A stretch of DNA of 64,000 bases, taken from contig CAOKRG010000004.1 in assembly GCA_948471095.1 (NCBI GenBank), positions 1 to 64,000 on the forward strand. Direction: 5' to 3'. A program made the translations under genes and the position numbers. Below are positions 52,699-61,967 of the stretch, piece by piece; the stretch's first letter is position 1; each line of letters opens with the position of its first letter. The notes beneath the pieces were generated by a model that was not told where the DNA came from, ran no database searches, and saw only the letters and a program-made list of their open reading frames with translations. This DNA is from an uncultured Oscillospiraceae bacterium. Its GTDB lineage: Bacteria; Bacillota; Clostridia; Oscillospirales; Acutalibacteraceae.

Positions 52699-52759
52699 GG
52701 GCGGCGCGAGAGCCGGCCGAAAGGAAAAATCATGACAGAAATGGAGGTGTCTGACTGCG

Positions 52760-53698
52760 ATGAAAAAGAAAAACAGCGGCGGCGAAGGCGGCGGCGCGAA
52801 CTGGATGGACACCTATGGCGATATGGTTACGCTGCTATTGTGTTTCTTCGTGCTGCTTTACTCCATTTCCACCGTGGACCAAAACAAGTTTAAGGCAATG
52901 GTTCAAAGCTTCAACCCCAACGCCCTGCCCAACCAGACCGAGATCGAGGCGGGCAACGAGAACGGCCCGTACGCGGAGAATAACGCGGACAATCCCGGCG
53001 TGGCGGACCCCAGCCTGGTGGACGTGGAGGCCGGCATGAAGGAATCCTTCCAGCAGGCGGTGGACGCGGCCATGGACCGGCTGTACGAGATGATCAAGCA
53101 GATGGTTCAAGACTCCGGCGTCAACGTGGAGGTGACCAAGGGCGACAATGGCGTGTTCCTGGCTTTCAATGACATCATCTTCTTTGATCCGGAAGAACCT
53201 TATCTACGTCCTGAGGGGCGGGCGATATTGGAGAAGCTGGCCCCCATTCTGGACGAGGCGGCTCCTTATATCGATTTGATTGAGGTTACCGGGCACACCG
53301 CCCAGGCGGACCAGGACCGGCCCAATTTCATCCACGATGACTGGTCTCTTTCCGGCAACCGGGCCATTAACGTGGTGGCGGCGCTGCATGAACTATTAGC
53401 AGAGCTGCCTGGCGACTTTGACCCTGCAAGGCTGAAGCCGGCGGCTGCAGGCCAGCACAGGCCAGCTTTTCCCAATGACACGGAAGAAAATATGAAAAAG
53501 AACCGCCGTGTGGAAATGACGGTTATGGGCAAGGACCTGATGAACCAGCTGGGCGACAGCCTGGAACAGTACGAGAGCCTGCGGGAGAACGGCCCCATGA
53601 AGGCCAGCGACGCCCAGGCTACGCCTGTGCCGGAAGCTTCGTCCGCGCCCGAGGGAACGGCCGCGCCGGAAAACAACAGCTCGAGCCAGGAGGGTTAG
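52760..53698 (+). CDS. motB: Flagellar stator protein MotB
   Basis: 312 residues. A short basic, Gly-rich N-terminus precedes the single membrane helix (about 22-42) with the ion-binding Asp21 in WMDTYGDMVTLLLCFFVLLY. A linker follows, then a C-terminal OmpA-like peptidoglycan-binding domain (about 150-265, including ILEKLAPILDEAAP, TGHTAQADQDRP and NRRVEMTVMG). The tail is Pro/Ala/Ser-rich. GAGGTG lies before the ATG. fliM follows after 4 bases. Confidence 0.94.
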   Translation: MKKKNSGGEGGGANWMDTYGDMVTLLLCFFVLLYSISTVDQNKFKAMVQSFNPNALPNQTEIEAGNENGPYAENNADNPGVADPSLVDVEAGMKESFQQAVDAAMDRLYEMIKQMVQDSGVNVEVTKGDNGVFLAFNDIIFFDPEEPYLRPEGRAILEKLAPILDEAAPYIDLIEVTGHTAQADQDRPNFIHDDWSLSGNRAINVVAALHELLAELPGDFDPARLKPAAAGQHRPAFPNDTEENMKKNRRVEMTVMGKDLMNQLGDSLEQYESLRENGPMKASDAQATPVPEASSAPEGTAAPENNSSSQEG

Positions 53699-53702
53699 GC
53701 AA

Positions 53703-54722
53703 ATGCCAGAGGTATTATCGCAAAGCCAGATAGACGCCCTCTTGAACTCCATGAACAACGGCGGCGGAGGCCAGGAGGAAAAAAAGGAAGAACAGCCGGA
53801 AAAGAAATACCGCAAGTACGACTTCAGCACGCCCCGAAAGTTCACCCGGGAGCGGCTGAAGATGCTGAACAGCATATTCGACAACTACTCCCGGGTGCTG
53901 ACCACCCGCATCAACGGCCTGGTCCACGCCACCTGCGAGATACAGGTGGAATCCGTGGAAGAGCAGCGGTACTATGAGTTTTCCAACGCCCTGTCGGACA
54001 ACGCGGTGCTGACCACCGCCCATCTGGTGCTGGAGGGCGAGCAGGAGGAGACCCCGGTGCTGCTGTACTCGGACACGCCGATCATGGTGAGCATGATGGA
54101 CCGGATGACCGGCGGCGACGGGGACGTGGAGAGCCTGCCGGACGAGTATGTCTACACCGAGCTGGACCTAAAGCTCTACGAGCTGCTGATCCAGGACTTC
54201 ATCTCCATGATGGGCGTGACCTGGGAGAACTACATACAGCTGGACTTTGAGTTTGGCCGGGTGGAGACCAACCCCACTCTGGTGCAGCTCATCGGCCTGG
54301 AAGAGACCGTGGTGCTCATCGACATGAAGGTGAGCTTCTCCAATGTGGAGGGGAGCATCAGCGTGGTGCTGCCGGAGGCGGTGCTGACGGAAATCTTTAC
54401 CCAGATGAGCATTGGCAACCCCACCCGCAAAACCAGCAGCGAACAGCACCAGGACGAGATCTTTGACCATCTGCGGGAATCCACCTTGGAGATCCGCGCC
54501 GAACTGGCCCGGACCACCCTGCGGCTGGACGACGTGTACCGGCTGAACGTGGGGGACGTGATCGACCTGAATCGGAAAAAGGACAGCGAGCTGAATCTAT
54601 ATGTTGGCGGCCAGCGTTGGTTCAACGGGCTGATGGGAGTCAGCGATAAGCGGCTGGCAGTGAAGATAAAAGAAGTGTACCATAACGCCGGCGGAAGGGG
54701 CAGATTACAAAATGAGCAATAA
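53703..54722 (+). CDS. fliM: Motor switch protein FliM
   Basis: 339 residues. The N-terminal CheY-P docking peptide is VLSQSQIDALL (residues 4-14). The CheC-like middle domain (about 45-240) includes the GGDG motif in MMDRMTGGDGD that contacts FliG. A C-terminal SPOA domain (about 255-330) has LNVGDVIDLNRKKDSELNLY. It overlaps fliY by 11 bases. fliL, which usually precedes fliM, is missing, and motA-motB occupy its place. Confidence 0.96.
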   Translation: MPEVLSQSQIDALLNSMNNGGGGQEEKKEEQPEKKYRKYDFSTPRKFTRERLKMLNSIFDNYSRVLTTRINGLVHATCEIQVESVEEQRYYEFSNALSDNAVLTTAHLVLEGEQEETPVLLYSDTPIMVSMMDRMTGGDGDVESLPDEYVYTELDLKLYELLIQDFISMMGVTWENYIQLDFEFGRVETNPTLVQLIGLEETVVLIDMKVSFSNVEGSISVVLPEAVLTEIFTQMSIGNPTRKTSSEQHQDEIFDHLRESTLEIRAELARTTLRLDDVYRLNVGDVIDLNRKKDSELNLYVGGQRWFNGLMGVSDKRLAVKIKEVYHNAGGRGRLQNEQ

Positions 54723-56094
54723 TGTTTTCAATCCTATGGAGTTGGACGCCATCGGCGAAATGATGAACATCAGTCTGGGCTCATCGGCGACGGCGGTTTC
54801 CAACATGCTGGACCATCGGGTGGATATTACCACGCCGACGGTCTCGGTGGTGGATGTGAAGGAGTTTGATATCGGGGACATCGAACCGGCCGTGGGCGTG
54901 GAGATCAAGTACGTCACCGGCCTGGACGGCAGCAACATCATGCTGCTGCGCATGAGCGATATCAAGGTCATCGTAGACATCCTTTTGGGCACGGACACGC
55001 CCTTGGATGAGTTCGTGCTGGATGAGCTCACCCTGAGCGCCGTGTGCGAGGTGATGAACCAGATGATGGGCGCGGCCTCTACCGCCCTGTCGGACTTTCT
55101 GGGCCGGGTGGTGAATATTTCCACCCCGGAGACCTTTGACGTGTACGACGTGGAGGCCATGAAGCGGGAGCGCCTGCCGGTGGAGGAAGGGCCCATCGTG
55201 GTGGTGCGGTTCGCTCTGACCATTGAGGACCAGCTGCAAAGCGAGTTTATGAACGTGATTTCCGTGGACCTGGCCAAGGAGCTGGTTCGGGGCTTTGGCC
55301 TGGACGACGGGGCTTCGGAACCCGCCCCCGCTCCCGCGCCAGCCCCTCCGGCGCCCGCCCCCGCGGCCCCGGCTCCGGCCCCTTCCTCCGGCGGGACCAT
55401 GAGCCAGGAGGAGATCGAAAAGCTGATGGGAGGTATGGGAGGCGGGGCGGCCGCCCCGGCTCCCGCGGCTCCGGCCCCTTCTTCCGGCGGCACCATGAGC
55501 CAGGAGGAGATCGAAAAGCTGATGGGAGGCATGGCGGGCGGAACGGCCGCTCCGGCAGCTCCCGCCGCCCCGGCCCAGCCGGCGGCGCAGCCCGTTGCCC
55601 CGGCCATGCCCATGGCCCCGCCTCAGCAGCCGATGGTCCAGCCCGTGCCCATGCAGCCCCAGCCGGGGCAGGAGGGCATGATGCCCCCGGGCTACCCGGG
55701 ATATCCGCCCTACTATCCGCCCAACCCCTACTATGGCTGGCCCATGCCGCCCGAGCCCAAGGTAATCAGCACCACGCCGCCCCCCATGCCCAAGCTGGAG
55801 AACGGCGAGGAGCTCAGCCAGGAGCAGACCCAGAATCTGGACCTGATCATGGGCGTGCCCCTGGAGGTGACGGTGGAAATCGGCCGGACCCGCAAGCGGG
55901 TGCAGGAGATTCTCTCCTTCTCCAAGGGCTCGCTGGTGGTGCTGGACAAATTGGCCGGCGATCAGGTAGACCTATTCGTCAACGGGAAGTGCATTGCCCG
56001 GGGCGATGTGGTGGTGATCGATGACAACTTCGGGATTCGGGTGACCGAGATTCTCAAAAAGCCCGGCATTGAAGAGATCGCGCAACAGCTTTAA
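54712..56094 (+). CDS. fliY: Switch protein and CheY-P phosphatase FliY
   Basis: 460 residues. The N-terminal CheC-like domain (1-205) keeps both phosphatase signatures: DAIGEMMNISLGSSA and SAVCEVMNQMMGAAS ([DS]xxxExxN pattern). It is followed by a long Ala/Pro linker (about 205-360) containing two nearly identical 22-residue units 32 residues apart (224-245 and 256-277), each with MSQEEIEKLM. A C-terminal SPOA/FliN domain (about 375-460) has VTVEIGRTRKRVQEILSFSK. The linker also has a Pro/Gly/Tyr stretch. FliY replaces FliN in the C-ring and removes CheY phosphate at the motor; no separate cheC is present. Confidence 0.94.
   Translation: MSNNVFNPMELDAIGEMMNISLGSSATAVSNMLDHRVDITTPTVSVVDVKEFDIGDIEPAVGVEIKYVTGLDGSNIMLLRMSDIKVIVDILLGTDTPLDEFVLDELTLSAVCEVMNQMMGAASTALSDFLGRVVNISTPETFDVYDVEAMKRERLPVEEGPIVVVRFALTIEDQLQSEFMNVISVDLAKELVRGFGLDDGASEPAPAPAPAPPAPAPAAPAPAPSSGGTMSQEEIEKLMGGMGGGAAAPAPAAPAPSSGGTMSQEEIEKLMGGMAGGTAAPAAPAAPAQPAAQPVAPAMPMAPPQQPMVQPVPMQPQPGQEGMMPPGYPGYPPYYPPNPYYGWPMPPEPKVISTTPPPMPKLENGEELSQEQTQNLDLIMGVPLEVTVEIGRTRKRVQEILSFSKGSLVVLDKLAGDQVDLFVNGKCIARGDVVVIDDNFGIRVTEILKKPGIEEIAQQL
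55381..55542 (+). repeat. Two-copy in-frame repeat inside fliY
   Basis: 66-bp units at 55381-55446 and 55477-55542, offset by 96 bases, encode SSGGTMSQEEIEKLMGGM followed by Gly-rich residues. They are nearly identical at the DNA level, pointing to a recent duplication or to homogenisation. The peptide resembles the FliM N-terminal peptide LSQSQIDALL. Confidence 0.85.
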
Positions 56095-56139
56095 AGGCTG
56101 AGATAACTAGCAAAATATATGAAAAGAGGATGAATTATA

Positions 56140-56505
56140 ATGGCAAAGATTTTACTGGTTGACGATGCTGCTTTTATGCGCAAGGTCATCAAGGACACCC
56201 TGACCAAGAACGGCTATACCGACCTGTACGAGGCGGTGGACGGAGCGGACGCGGTGGAGAAGTTTACCGAGATCAGCCCGGATCTGGTGATCATGGACAT
56301 CACCATGCCCAACATGGACGGCCTGGAGGCCCTGAAGGCCATGCGGGCGAAGAACGGCTCCGCCAACATCGTCATGTGCTCCGCCATGGGCCAGGAGGCG
56401 ATGGTCATCGACGCCATCCAGTCCGGGGCCAAGGACTTTATCGTCAAGCCCTTTAAGGCGGACCGTATTCTGAAGACCGTCACCTCCATTGTCGGCGCGC
56501 CCTAA
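56140..56505 (+). CDS. cheY: Chemotaxis response regulator CheY
   Basis: A 121-residue single receiver domain. Acidic pocket D8/D9 (LLVDDAAFMRK), phospho-acceptor D53 (VIMDITMPNMDG), Ser/Thr switch in VMCSAMGQEA and Lys in FIVKPFKADR are all intact. CheA phosphorylates it; it then binds FliM, and probably FliY, to set rotation. The location between fliY and fliO is typical of Firmicutes. The stop overlaps the fliO start (TAATG). Confidence 0.96.
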   Translation: MAKILLVDDAAFMRKVIKDTLTKNGYTDLYEAVDGADAVEKFTEISPDLVIMDITMPNMDGLEALKAMRAKNGSANIVMCSAMGQEAMVIDAIQSGAKDFIVKPFKADRILKTVTSIVGAP

Positions 56506-56909
56506 TGGGGGCCCCTGCAAGGGACTTTCTCCTGACGCCGGCCTTCTCCCGGGGGGTGGGGGGCAGTGTGGCCTCGCTGGTGGGGATGCTCCTGACCACG
56601 GTGGCGGTGCTGGCCCTGGCCTATTGGGTGACCCGCTGGATTGGACGGCGGGGAATGCCGGGTTTTTCGGCTTCGGGCACAGAGGGGCTGCAGGTGCTGT
56701 GGCAGCTGAGCCTGGGGAAATCCGAGCGCCTGGTTCTGGTACGCCTGGACCGGCACTGCCTGCTGCTGGGCGTGACCAGCGGGGGCATCTCCGTGCTCTC
56801 GGAGCTGACGGAAGAGGAAGCGGCCAAATGGCTGCAAAAGAGGGAAGAAGTCGCGCGGCAGCCAAGCTTTTTGGAGGTTCTGCGCGACAATCTTCCCAAA
56901 AAGAAATGA
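56505..56909 (+). CDS. fliO: Flagellar export gate component FliO/FliZ
   Basis: 134 residues. One membrane helix (about 19-43) is preceded by a short exterior segment without an evident signal peptide, and the C-terminal cytoplasmic domain carries LQVLWQLSLGKSERLVLVRL and LLLGVTSGGISVLSELTEEE, typical of FliO. FliO assists assembly of the FliP ring. Sequence conservation is low in this family; the assignment also uses its position between cheY and fliP. Confidence 0.88.
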   Translation: MGAPARDFLLTPAFSRGVGGSVASLVGMLLTTVAVLALAYWVTRWIGRRGMPGFSASGTEGLQVLWQLSLGKSERLVLVRLDRHCLLLGVTSGGISVLSELTEEEAAKWLQKREEVARQPSFLEVLRDNLPKKK

Positions 56910-56919
56910 GCGTGATAGA

Positions 56920-57594
56920 TTGGCAGATAATTTAAATGGTATTGTCAATATAAACGGCGACAGCGTGCAGGCTCTGGAAATCCTGCTGCTGACCACCATG
57001 ATAACCCTTCTGCCCTCGCTGGTGATCATGTGCTCCTCCTTCACCAGGTATGTGATCACGCTTTCCTTTTTACGCAATGCCATGGGCACCCAACAGACCC
57101 CGCCCAATATGGTGCTGGTGGGCGTGGCCCTATTCTTGACGCTTTTTACCATGGGGCCGGTGATCGACCAGGTGAACCAGCAGGCCTACACCCCCTATGT
57201 GAACGAGCAGATCACCCAGGATGAGTTTTTCGACCGGGCGCAGGTGCCCCTCAAGGAATTCATGCTGCGCAACACCGAGCCCTCGTCGCTGAACATGTAC
57301 TGCGACCTGGCCGGGCTGGACAGGCCGGACACCGAGGAGCAGTCTGTGGAGCTGCCCCTGCGGGTGGTCACGCCGGCGTTTATCACCACGGAGCTGAAGC
57401 GGGCGTTTCAAATCGGCTTTTACCTCTACATCCCGTTTTTGCTGATCGACATTATCGTGGCCTCCACCTTGATGTCCATGGGCATGGTGATGCTGCCGCC
57501 ATCCATGATCTCCACACCCTTCAAGCTGCTGCTGTTCATCAGCATCAACGGCTGGGAGCTGGTGTTCTCCACACTGGTACAGACCTTCAACTAG
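56920..57594 (+). CDS. fliP: Flagellar export gate protein FliP
   Basis: 224 residues. It is the core of the FliPQR export channel. Conserved blocks are TRYVITLSFLRNAMGTQQTP, FITTELKRAFQIGFYLYIPF and MGMVMLPPSMISTPFKLLLF. The start is TTG 56920, with a poor ribosome site (TGAGCGTGA), so the exact N-terminus is uncertain. As read, the protein lacks the long N-terminal signal sequence found in many FliP proteins and begins close to the first core helix. It begins 10 bases after fliO. Confidence 0.95.
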   Translation: MADNLNGIVNINGDSVQALEILLLTTMITLLPSLVIMCSSFTRYVITLSFLRNAMGTQQTPPNMVLVGVALFLTLFTMGPVIDQVNQQAYTPYVNEQITQDEFFDRAQVPLKEFMLRNTEPSSLNMYCDLAGLDRPDTEEQSVELPLRVVTPAFITTELKRAFQIGFYLYIPFLLIDIIVASTLMSMGMVMLPPSMISTPFKLLLFISINGWELVFSTLVQTFN

Positions 57595-57639
57595 GCCGGC
57601 AGGCGCTTGGCCTAAGACCGCGGGAAAGGGGGGACCGCC

Positions 57640-57891
57640 ATGGAGATGCCTGTGGTCGATGTGTTTCGAGACTCCATCGGAGTCGTCATCCGGCTGGTGG
57701 CGCCCATGCTGCTTTTAAGCATGGTGGTGGGCGTGGTGGTGGCCATTCTGCAGGCCGTCACGCAGATTCATGAGCAGACCATTTCCTTTATCTTCAAGCT
57801 CATCGTGGTGGTGCTCTTCTTGATCATTGGCGGCGGCTGGATGCTGACCACCCTGCAAGAGTTTGCCCTGAGCCTGTTTGAGCTGATGTGA
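57640..57891 (+). CDS. fliQ: Flagellar export gate protein FliQ
   Basis: 83 residues with two membrane helices (about 15-40 and 50-75). The FliQ signature is VVAILQAVTQIHEQTISFIF. The ATG at 57640 follows GGGAAAGGGGGG. Four FliQ copies pack round FliP/FliR in the gate. Confidence 0.95.
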   Translation: MEMPVVDVFRDSIGVVIRLVAPMLLLSMVVGVVVAILQAVTQIHEQTISFIFKLIVVVLFLIIGGGWMLTTLQEFALSLFELM

Positions 57892-57901
57892 GGGCCGCGC
57901 C

Positions 57902-58678
57902 GTGGAATTTTTTGATTGGGGCGGCTTTACGCTGTTTCTCTACATTTTAATGCGCATGACGGGGTTCGTGCTGTTCACGCCCTTTTTTGGGCGGAACAAC
58001 ATCCCCTCCTATTACAAGATCGGCATGTCCCTGGTGCTGGCCGTTGCGGTCAGCTACACCTACCAGGGGACGGTTCAGACGCCGGCAACGGTTCTGGAGC
58101 TGGTGCTCCGGCTGGTGCTGGAGCTGGGCATGGGCTATGCGGTTGGCTTTATTATGAACCTCTTTCTCTATGTGCCGTCCTTGGCGGGACATATTATGGA
58201 CGAACAGATGGGCATGGCTATGGCCCAGACCTATGACCCCAGCTTCCAGGGGCAGTCCACCCCGGCGGGGAACGTGCTGAACATTTTCAGCATACTCCTG
58301 TTTTTCGCGGCGAACGGCCACCAGACCTTGTTGCGGCTGATGCTGAATTCCGCCCAGCTTGTGCCCTTTGGCACGGCCGCCCTGGGGGAGGACGCCGCAC
58401 AGACGGCGGCGGGGCTTTTCATCGACTGTACGCTGCTGGCCATTAAGCTGTGCCTGCCCGTGCTGGGGGCGGAGCTCATGGGCCAGGTGGGCATGGGGGT
58501 GCTGATGAAGGTGATCCCCCAGATCAACGTGTTCGCCATCAACATCGAATTGAAAGTGCTGGTGGGCCTGGTGATGCTCCTATTCCTCATCACCCCCTTT
58601 AGCGAATTTTTGCTGAGCATGGAGAACACCATGCTTTCCGAGGTGGAGCGGGCCATCTCCCTGATGGGGGGAGGCTGA
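57902..58678 (+). CDS. fliR: Flagellar export gate protein FliR
   Basis: 258 residues with six or so membrane helices. Typical segments are LYILMRMTGFVLFTPFFGRN, YAVGFIMNLFLYVPSLAGHI plus MDEQMGMAMAQTYDP, and the C-terminal helices with PQINVFAINIELKVLVGLVM. GTG 57902 starts 10 bases after fliQ, with weak Shine-Dalgarno pairing (TGAGGGCCG). It completes the FliPQR ring, with flhB next, the conserved order. Confidence 0.95.
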   Translation: MEFFDWGGFTLFLYILMRMTGFVLFTPFFGRNNIPSYYKIGMSLVLAVAVSYTYQGTVQTPATVLELVLRLVLELGMGYAVGFIMNLFLYVPSLAGHIMDEQMGMAMAQTYDPSFQGQSTPAGNVLNIFSILLFFAANGHQTLLRLMLNSAQLVPFGTAALGEDAAQTAAGLFIDCTLLAIKLCLPVLGAELMGQVGMGVLMKVIPQINVFAINIELKVLVGLVMLLFLITPFSEFLLSMENTMLSEVERAISLMGGG

Positions 58679-58720
58679 AGGGGCTCTGCCGGCGGTTTGC
58701 CTTAAAGCGAGGTGGTCAAC

Positions 58721-59785
58721 ATGCCCGGTGAGGATAAAACCGAAAAGGCAACGCCGAAACGGCGGCGCGACGAACGAAAAAAGGGCAATGTGCTCCTCTG
58801 TCAAGACTTTATCGCGGTCTCCACGCTGATTGGCAGCGTGGCTCTGATCAAGCTGACAGCTTCGACCTTTGTGGGGCAGGTCAGCGAGTTCTTCACCAAG
58901 TGCGCGGGTTTTGCCCAGCTGGCCGCGGCGGGGAACGCAAGCGAGTTTTTTGCAGATTTGGCTTTCAGCGCCGTCATCACGTTCGTGGTAACGGTGGGAC
59001 CCATGCTGGCCGCCTCGGCCTTGATCGCCACGGCCGTCACTTTGGCGCAGACCCGCTTCTTGGTGGCGGGGGAAATCATCAAGCCAAAATTCAGCAAGCT
59101 GAGCCCTTTAAACGGCTTTAAGCGCCTGTTCTCTTTGCGGAGCGTGGTGGAAGCCCTAAAGGGCATGATTAAGATAACAATACTTTTGGTATTAATATAT
59201 AACTGCTTGGCCGGTATGGTCCAAACGGCGGCCAACTTCATGTATACGGACCTGAGGGCCGCCTGCGGCGCCCTGTTCGACCTGATTTTCTCCATGCTCC
59301 TGCAAATCTGTCTGGCTTTCGCGGCCATCGCGTTCCTGGACTTCCTCTACCAGCGCTGGGAGCACGAGCGGAAGATGAAAATGAGCAAGCAGGAAATCAA
59401 GGAGGAATACAAGCAGACCGAGGGCGACCCGCAGATCAAGGGCCGCATCAAGCAGGTGCAGCGGGCCATGGCCCAGCAGAGGATGATGGCGCAGGTGCCC
59501 CAGGCGGACGTGATCATCCGGAACCCCACCCACTTCGCGGTGGCCCTGCGCTATAGGCAGGGGAAGGACAACGCCCCAGTGGTGCTGGCCAAGGGCCAGG
59601 ACGAGCTGGCGGCGCGGATCGTGGCCAAAGGCCAGGAAAACCAGGTGCCGGTGGTGGAGAACGTTCCCCTGGCCCGGGCCCTGTACGCCCAGGCCGAACT
59701 GAACCAGGAGATCCCACCGGAGCTGTACGCGCCGGTGGCGGAGGTGCTGGTATATATTTTCAAGTTGGATAATAAATTGGCATGA
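58721..59785 (+). CDS. flhB: Export specificity switch protein FlhB
   Basis: 354 residues. The start motif EDKTEKATPKRRRDERKKGN, four membrane helices (about 30-205) and the cytoplasmic domain with the autocleavage site NPTH (N268-P269) are all present, so this copy should self-cleave. That contrasts with the truncated homologue at 15505-15867. ATG 58721 is chosen over GTG 58712 since AGGTGG is 5 bases upstream. Its cleaved C-domain receives the FliK signal. Confidence 0.96.
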   Translation: MPGEDKTEKATPKRRRDERKKGNVLLCQDFIAVSTLIGSVALIKLTASTFVGQVSEFFTKCAGFAQLAAAGNASEFFADLAFSAVITFVVTVGPMLAASALIATAVTLAQTRFLVAGEIIKPKFSKLSPLNGFKRLFSLRSVVEALKGMIKITILLVLIYNCLAGMVQTAANFMYTDLRAACGALFDLIFSMLLQICLAFAAIAFLDFLYQRWEHERKMKMSKQEIKEEYKQTEGDPQIKGRIKQVQRAMAQQRMMAQVPQADVIIRNPTHFAVALRYRQGKDNAPVVLAKGQDELAARIVAKGQENQVPVVENVPLARALYAQAELNQEIPPELYAPVAEVLVYIFKLDNKLA

Positions 59786-59870
59786 GGCCGCCCCGGCGGG
59801 GCCTGTGCCCTGGAACGCTTAGATCGGCGAGGTATTTCAATATGGTTCGAAACTGGAAGGAGGGGCGGTC

Positions 59871-61967
59871 ATGCGGCGGATATTAAACAACGCGGTGTCC
59901 CTGTTCGTGGTTGTGATCGTTCTGTTCCTGATTCTCCCCCTGCCAACGGCCCTTTTGGACGTGCTGCTGGTGATCAACATAGCCCTGTCCATCGTGATTC
60001 TTTTGATCACCATGAACATCAAGGAAACCCTGGAATTCTCCATTTACCCTTCGCTGCTGCTTATCACCACGCTGTTCCGGCTGGGTATGAACGTGTCGTC
60101 CACCCGGCTGATTTTGACCAACGGCTTTGCCGGCGAGGTCATCGCGGCCTTTGGCCAGCTGATTACCAGCGGCAACGTGGTGGTGGGCTTCATCATCTTC
60201 TTTATCATCGTTATGGTGCAGTTCATCGTCATCACCAAGGGCGCGGAGCGCGTTTCCGAGGTTGCCGCACGCTTTACCCTGGACGCCATGCCCGGCAAGC
60301 AGATGGCCATTGACGCGGACCTGAACACGGGCCTCATCGACGAGGCCACGGCCCGGATGCGCCGGGAGAAGATTCAGCGGGAGGCCGACTTCTACGGCGC
60401 CATGGACGGCGCTACCAAGATCGTCAAGGGCGACGCGGTGATGTCCCTGATCATCACGGCGTTTAACCTGATCGGCGGCATTATCATCGGCATGGTCCAG
60501 GGGGGCATGGACATCAACACCGTGCTCACCCACTACTCCATCGTCACCATCGGCGACGGCCTGGTATCCCAGCTGCCGGCCCTGATGATCTCCACCGCCA
60601 CGGGCATGATCGTCACCCGCTCCGTGTCGGAGGGAAGCCTCAACACGGATGTGATCCGGCAGTTCACCGCCCAGCCCCGGGCCATTATCACGGCGGGCGC
60701 GGCCCTGGTCTTCCTGGCGCTGATGCCCAACACGCCCCACCTGGCCTTGGCCGTGGTGGCGGCGGTGCTGGTCGTGTTCGGCCTGATCATCAGCCGGCAG
60801 ATGCGCGCCCAAAAGGCGGCGGAGGAAGCTGCCGCGGCCCTGCCCGAGGAAGTGGCCCCCGAGGCCGCGCCCACGGAGGCCGACTACTATAAGGACATCA
60901 GCAATGTCTATTCCCTGCTGACCGTGGAGCCCATCGAGCTGGAGGTGGGCTACAGCCTGATCCCCCTGGTGGATGAGAGCAGCGGCGGCAAGCTCATCAA
61001 CCGCATCGTCATCTTCCGGCGGCAGTACGCCCAGGAGATGGGCTTCGTGGTGCCCACGGTGCGCATGCACGACAGCTCCGTCATTGGCACAAACCAGTAC
61101 ACCATCCGCATCAAGGGCGAGGAGGTGGCCAAGGGCGAGATTCTGGTGGACTATTACCTGGCCCTGGAGCCCTCCAAGCCCCTGGGCGAGATCGACGGCA
61201 TAGAGACCGTGGAGCCGGCCTACGGCATCCCCTCCCGGTGGATTCTGCCGGAGAATAAGGAGATGGCCGAGATATACGGCTACACGGTCATCGACCCCCT
61301 CTCCGTCATTTTGACCCACCTTTCCGAGACCATCAAGAAGCACGCCTATGAGCTGCTCACCCGGTCGGAGACCATCCAGCTGGTGGAGAACCTGAAGAGA
61401 ACCTCTCCCGAGCTGGTGGAGGAGGCCTGCCCGGCGGTGGTGTCTTACGCCCTGCTGGAAAAGGTGCTGCGGGGCCTTTTGATGGAGGGGATCCCCATCC
61501 GGGATATGCAGACCATTTTGGAGACCATGGTGGACGCCATGGGCACCACCCGGGACCCGGACCTGATCACCGAGAGCGTGCGCAACGCCCTGAGCCGGAC
61601 CATTACCCGCCGGTTCTGCCAGGACGGCCAGCTGCGGGCCATCACCCTGGACGCGGAGGTGGAGCGCAAGGTGGTGGCGTCCCTGACCAAGAACGAGCAC
61701 GGCATCTACCTGGCCATGGAGCCGGACCTGATCCAGGCCCTGATCACCCAGCTGGCGGAACATATCCCCAAATTTGCCGAGCTGGGCCAGCAGCCCATTC
61801 TGCTGACCAGCCAGGTGGTCCGCGTGTACTTAAGCCGCCTGCTCTCCCAGTACTTTACCAACCTGTGCGTGCTGTCCTTTAGCGAGATTGTGGGCACGGT
61901 GCAGATTCAGTCCCTGGGCAATGTGACCATGCAGCAGCCCGCCGTTCGAAGGGCGGTGGGGTCATGA
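59871..61967 (+). CDS. flhA: Flagellar export gate protein FlhA
   Basis: 698 residues. The N-terminal half (about 1-315) has eight membrane helices with the conserved FHIPEP-type region represented by RFTLDAMPGKQMAIDADLNT. The linker is Ala/Glu-rich (about 318-340). The cytoplasmic half forms the nonameric ring that docks chaperone-substrate complexes and includes PAYGIPSRWILPENKEMAE and VEEACPAVVSYALLEKVLRG. GGAAGGAGG precedes the ATG. The stop overlaps fliA by 4 bases (ATGA). The flhF and flhG genes that usually follow are missing. Confidence 0.97.
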   Translation: MRRILNNAVSLFVVVIVLFLILPLPTALLDVLLVINIALSIVILLITMNIKETLEFSIYPSLLLITTLFRLGMNVSSTRLILTNGFAGEVIAAFGQLITSGNVVVGFIIFFIIVMVQFIVITKGAERVSEVAARFTLDAMPGKQMAIDADLNTGLIDEATARMRREKIQREADFYGAMDGATKIVKGDAVMSLIITAFNLIGGIIIGMVQGGMDINTVLTHYSIVTIGDGLVSQLPALMISTATGMIVTRSVSEGSLNTDVIRQFTAQPRAIITAGAALVFLALMPNTPHLALAVVAAVLVVFGLIISRQMRAQKAAEEAAAALPEEVAPEAAPTEADYYKDISNVYSLLTVEPIELEVGYSLIPLVDESSGGKLINRIVIFRRQYAQEMGFVVPTVRMHDSSVIGTNQYTIRIKGEEVAKGEILVDYYLALEPSKPLGEIDGIETVEPAYGIPSRWILPENKEMAEIYGYTVIDPLSVILTHLSETIKKHAYELLTRSETIQLVENLKRTSPELVEEACPAVVSYALLEKVLRGLLMEGIPIRDMQTILETMVDAMGTTRDPDLITESVRNALSRTITRRFCQDGQLRAITLDAEVERKVVASLTKNEHGIYLAMEPDLIQALITQLAEHIPKFAELGQQPILLTSQVVRVYLSRLLSQYFTNLCVLSFSEIVGTVQIQSLGNVTMQQPAVRRAVGS

